Under the pieces are notes generated by a model that made no database searches, was not told where the DNA came from, and was given only the letters and a program-made list of their open reading frames with translations. A stretch of 64,000 nucleotides of DNA. It comes from a virus. The stretch spans positions 1-64,000 of the IMG/VR virus record IMGVR_UViG_3300002138_000073. One strand, written 5' to 3'. Position numbers and translations under genes: made by a program. Positions 61,113 through 64,000 of this stretch are shown here, piece after piece (positions within the stretch are counted from its first letter, which is position 1; the number at the start of each line of letters is the position of its first letter).

Positions 61113-62045
61113 TTATTTGCCTCTGAAACTTAATTCGTTCTTTTTGATACCTATCTCCTGTTTTACGTGCGAGAACTGTCGCTCATCGAGGGTGCCTTTG
61201 TCCTTCAAATCCTTGGCTCTGGACTTAAGAATTTGCTTGCCCTCTGGGCTGTTCAGGTTATTGACCTCCTTGATCTCTTTTTTGCTGGTGATTGGCACGA
61301 AAATCTCACCAGCGTCACTGCTGGGCAGTGCATTCTTTCTGTCTTCAGTTTCCCGCTTCTTGGCTTGCTTGATGAGCCAGCCATCTATCGCGATATGATC
61401 CTTCATAGCACTGCTGCTCGGAGCATCCATAGACTCAGAGATACTGTCATAAAGCTTGCTCCAGTAAAGGAGAGACAGTTGATTATCATTCAGGTGAGAT
61501 AGGGGAGTCCCAAATATTGCTTGTGGGTCTTTAGAAACGCCCCAAATCATTCGCCAAGTTTGGTCGAAGTAAAGATCCCTGACTTCGTCCTCGGATAGGT
61601 TGGACAGAATCAATTTTCGGTAAAAAGAAAAGGGGCAGTCTCTGTCTTTGAACAGGTAGAATCCATATGCTTCATCTCTGGATGCTTCACAAGTGTACTC
61701 AGAGAGGTATGATTTCTTCTGGAATGCGTTATTGAGGATTGTAGTCTTGGCCCGAATTGCCCCTTTTATCCTGTTACGCCGGGTCTCTAAGGCGAAGGCC
61801 TCATAATAGTCCATCTTCATCTGCTGGATGTCTTCAAAGCCCTGAGTGAAATCGGCCTCTTCTTCTTCGGTCCATAGGTCCATCTCTAAGAGATATTCCC
61901 CAAGTTCCTTTTTATCGAAGGCTCCTGCTTCAAAACATCTGTCATAGACTGTTTTGGCGTATGCGGCTGCTTCGGCTTTCTCAATAGGTGAGAAGTTGGC
62001 TAGTCTTACCGGCTTTGCAAAATGTAATAGTGTCGTACTAGACAA
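61113..62045 (-). CDS. tail-associated or assembly protein (310 aa)
   Basis: Soluble and charged (LWTEEEEADFTQGFEDIQQ), unlike the beta-rich virion proteins, and positioned between the tube-like gene and the chaperone-like gene. An assembly factor is the best guess; no family recognised. Confidence 0.45.
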   Translation of the reverse strand: MSSTTLLHFAKPVRLANFSPIEKAEAAAYAKTVYDRCFEAGAFDKKELGEYLLEMDLWTEEEEADFTQGFEDIQQMKMDYYEAFALETRRNRIKGAIRAKTTILNNAFQKKSYLSEYTCEASRDEAYGFYLFKDRDCPFSFYRKLILSNLSEDEVRDLYFDQTWRMIWGVSKDPQAIFGTPLSHLNDNQLSLLYWSKLYDSISESMDAPSSSAMKDHIAIDGWLIKQAKKRETEDRKNALPSSDAGEIFVPITSKKEIKEVNNLNSPEGKQILKSRAKDLKDKGTLDERQFSHVKQEIGIKKNELSFRGK

Positions 62046-62092
62046 CAGTTCCTGTATGATGGCTCTCGCCCCCCTAAAGTCCTATACGAGAA

Positions 62093-62110
62093 TGGGGGCT
62101 TTCGCCCCCA
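62093..62110 (-). terminator. rho-independent-type terminator
   Basis: On the - strand the stem TGGGGGC/GCCCCCA with GAAA loop is followed by TTCTCGTATAGGACTTTA. The core is the same as at 6096-6113. It follows the tube-like gene, which would allow high expression of that gene with partial readthrough. Confidence 0.65.
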
Positions 62111-62122
62111 CTCAATCCTAAA

Positions 62123-62149
62123 GTTTACGTAGCTAAGGCCTACGTAAAC
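62123..62149 (-). repeat. inverted repeat overlapping the tube gene stop codon
   Basis: Perfect 10-bp arms GTTTACGTAG (62123-62132) and CTACGTAAAC (62140-62149) enclose CTAAGGC. The TAG stop of the upstream gene lies in one arm. Together with the next hairpin it forms two consecutive stems, perhaps protecting the mRNA end. Confidence 0.6.
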
Positions 62150-63351
62150 CAGTACTTAAAGTATGCAGCAGACTCAAGCCCCATTGGGTCTCCAGAGTGA
62201 AGTACTACATAGTCGTTGTTGTTCTGCATTGAATAGGTGATTTCAGCATTACCCCCGCCAGCATCACCACCACCGTAGCTAATGCTCGTCAGCTTGTTTT
62301 TGTTGCCCACCTGAATTACAGTAGAGTCATCAAGGCATATCTGAATAGTGTGGTTGCTCAAGTTACCACCGCTTGGCACGTTTTCGACAGCATCAATATT
62401 ATCGCCACCGACAGCAATAACTTTGATCTCCGTTGAAACCTGAACTGGGAAGTTCACATATCTGTAATATGGAGCGTATGTACCAAGCTGATTAATGGCT
62501 TCACGTCCGGCATCAACAGAGAAGCTGATAGACTGAATGTGAACATTGTCTGTATTGATGGTCCCACAATTCTTGAATGTCGCATAGCCATCTGCGGAAG
62601 TAATATCGCTACCATTATTAGACACACCAGTAATAAAGCTTGGGACGACTGTGACAAAGCCGTTTCCACCGCGAGTTACAACACCTGAACCAGTTACGAA
62701 GTTGTTTCTTCGAAGAACCCCGCTGTCTGGAGAATCAGGAGAGTCGTTACCGAAAGCGAATACAGAGTTAACAACCTCGCCATTTCCAAGTAGAATACCA
62801 GCAGTGCCATTAGAAGAAATCCACTTCTTGTTGTTCCCAACCAGAGTCAGACTCTCGGTGAAGTTCCCATCTGTAGGCAAGTTAATCCCGCAAGATGACC
62901 AGTACATACCAGAGCAATATAGCTCAGCGGCCAAGCTATTTCCGCTGGAAACAGCCGCATCAGTATCAAGACCAATAACCATTCTCAGGTCTGCTCGTGC
63001 GTTAGCTCGACCAGAAAGAGTAGGGTCCGTAGCCGTAATAGTAGCCGCGTGATAGGCCAGAGTGTACCCATCAAGCAATCGCTCGAAGGTTGCCTCGATG
63101 TCTGGAACTTCTTCCACGTTTTCATAGATTGAAAGCTGACCTAGCTCCTGAACGGCTTCAAGACTGAAGTTAGTATTAACTCCAATGCTCTGAAGACCAT
63201 GCATGATGATCATATTTCCAGAACCATCGAAGGTAGTTGGGCCATCACTGGCTCCCCATGCATCCTTAACGCCAGTAGCTCCTATGTCACCAATAGCTAC
63301 ACCTTGGGTGGCGTAGAAGACACGCTTATTTGAACTTGTATTAAACGCCAT
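62140..63351 (-). CDS. tail tube-like or major tail protein (403 aa)
   Basis: An abundant-protein composition (Gly, Ser, Asn, Thr) with FDGSGNMIIMHGLQSIGVN near residue 42-60 and a final tube-like fold. Its position upstream of the chaperone and tape-measure genes, and the strong hairpins after it, fit a highly expressed major tail or tube protein. Not certain. Confidence 0.5.
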   Translation of the reverse strand: MAFNTSSNKRVFYATQGVAIGDIGATGVKDAWGASDGPTTFDGSGNMIIMHGLQSIGVNTNFSLEAVQELGQLSIYENVEEVPDIEATFERLLDGYTLAYHAATITATDPTLSGRANARADLRMVIGLDTDAAVSSGNSLAAELYCSGMYWSSCGINLPTDGNFTESLTLVGNNKKWISSNGTAGILLGNGEVVNSVFAFGNDSPDSPDSGVLRRNNFVTGSGVVTRGGNGFVTVVPSFITGVSNNGSDITSADGYATFKNCGTINTDNVHIQSISFSVDAGREAINQLGTYAPYYRYVNFPVQVSTEIKVIAVGGDNIDAVENVPSGGNLSNHTIQICLDDSTVIQVGNKNKLTSISYGGGDAGGGNAEITYSMQNNNDYVVLHSGDPMGLESAAYFKYWFT

Positions 63352-63386
63352 TTATTTTCTCCAGTAAAAAAGGAATCTCTAAAAAT

Positions 63387-64000
63387 TTATACGCCAAAGT
63401 GAATTACTTCAGTAGTAATTTTGACTGTGCCAACCTTTACCCTGCCCAAACTATAAACAGAGTCTAGCTTAGCATCTGAAATATAAATCGTTCTGCCGGG
63501 GTGGCTGCTCACCAAAGTGGGGAAGGTTTTGGCCCCAGATTCAGGAACGCCACGATAATCCAGCGGAAAATCGCCAGAATCAGCTATCTTGTTGAGGTCA
63601 TACATTTGGAAGGACCCCTTGGATTGATATGTGACTGCATCAACTAGGGAATCTCTGGTGTATGAGTCTTCTGCCACACAATGGCAATAGAAGTCGGTTA
63701 TGACGGTTTGTCCACCCCCTAATTGGAATGGGATGAGCTTTCTGCCCGCCAATTCAACCCCAATTAGAGGAAGAACCTGCCGATTTTCAGGCAAAAGTTC
63801 ATATATGCCACTCTGATTGGCAAAATCCCCATCTGATCTCTCGGACCTTTCCTGAATTTGCTTGAACCACTCGATTCCCTCGGCGGCAGAAACTGAGATA
63901 TACTTATAGGAATGGGGGCAGTCCACTACAGAGCTGGCCGGAATTGATGAGTCAAATCTCACAACACCATTTATATGGTCAATATGATAAGCATAAGTAC
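63387..64000 (-). CDS. virion protein, 5' end outside window
   Basis: The frame continues past the window edge: beyond GTG 63962 it reads plausibly through HIDHINGVVRFDSS to the last base. Soluble beta-rich (VGTVKITTEVIHFGV at the end), possibly a head-tail or tail completion protein. The stop lies 35 bases before the tube-like gene's start. Confidence 0.5.
   Translation of the reverse strand, partial: TYAYHIDHINGVVRFDSSIPASSVVDCPHSYKYISVSAAEGIEWFKQIQERSERSDGDFANQSGIYELLPENRQVLPLIGVELAGRKLIPFQLGGGQTVITDFYCHCVAEDSYTRDSLVDAVTYQSKGSFQMYDLNKIADSGDFPLDYRGVPESGAKTFPTLVSSHPGRTIYISDAKLDSVYSLGRVKVGTVKITTEVIHFGV

Noticed and set aside
1-64000. tRNA and rRNA genes
   Set aside because: I found no cloverleaf with a TTCRANNC arm in intergenic gaps, and gaps are mostly too short.
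1-64000. Integron integrase or phage integrase gene
   Set aside because: No product carries the tyrosine-recombinase R...H-x-x-R...Y pattern; any IntI should be left of the window.

Overview
The window is mostly the genome of a large tailed double-stranded DNA phage (Caudoviricetes type). The evidence is a long, tightly packed block of small overlapping genes on the + strand (2284-41212) facing an oppositely oriented block of very large virion genes on the - strand (41166-64000). That second block includes a 2263-residue tape-measure protein, a tail assembly chaperone candidate and a tube-like protein. I see no tRNA, rRNA or integrase gene, and I cannot name the host from the sequence.

The unexpected part is the first 1.3 kb. 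It holds three long imperfect repeats (303-391, 775-872, 1248-1340) with the architecture of integron attC recombination sites: outer arms, unpaired spacers, inner arms with extrahelical bases, and a variable centre. In both complete cassettes the ten bases at the 5' end are exactly complementary to the R'' arm of that cassette's own attC, as expected for integron gene cassettes and very unlikely by chance. So the window contains two complete cassettes and one partial cassette beside phage genes. At all three cassette heads an antisense Shine-Dalgarno plus ATG faces outward and reads through the neighbouring attC in the same phase. A truncated Mpo1-like gene and about 450 bases without a convincing gene (possibly structured RNA) separate the array from the phage promoter at 2219.

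Phage layout on the + strand: 2284-6084 has an SSB, small unknown genes, a glycosyltransferase and a putative virion protein, closed by a terminator. 6143-9314 holds small membrane and secreted proteins, including a papain-like peptidase and a membrane-anchored thioredoxin-fold protein. 9311-10688 holds two virion or prohead-type proteins. A combined promoter/terminator element lies at 10714-10760. 10783-23770 is a nucleotide-metabolism region: SNase-like nuclease, MazG-type pyrophosphohydrolase, metallophosphoesterase, ThyX, deoxynucleotidase, ATP-grasp protein, NrdA, NrdB and PhoH. 24008-31773 is replication and recombination: RecA/UvsX, DnaB helicase, primase, dNMP kinase, Cas4/RecB-type nuclease, DnaQ-type exonuclease and a small sigma factor. 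31766-36203 is a glycosyltransferase/nucleotidyltransferase cluster, followed by two homing-type endonucleases, a Rad52-like annealing candidate, a possible ssDNA-binding protein and a UDP-galactopyranose mutase.

How the parts fit together: the phage appears to make its own deoxynucleotides (RNR, ThyX, dNMP kinase), copy and recombine its DNA with its own helicase-primase and RecA, redirect transcription with a small sigma factor, and decorate something with sugars, perhaps galactofuranose. The - strand block encodes the tail, including a 1813-residue protein with about 86 cysteines and a tape-measure protein that carries what looks like a PD-(D/E)XK nuclease domain.
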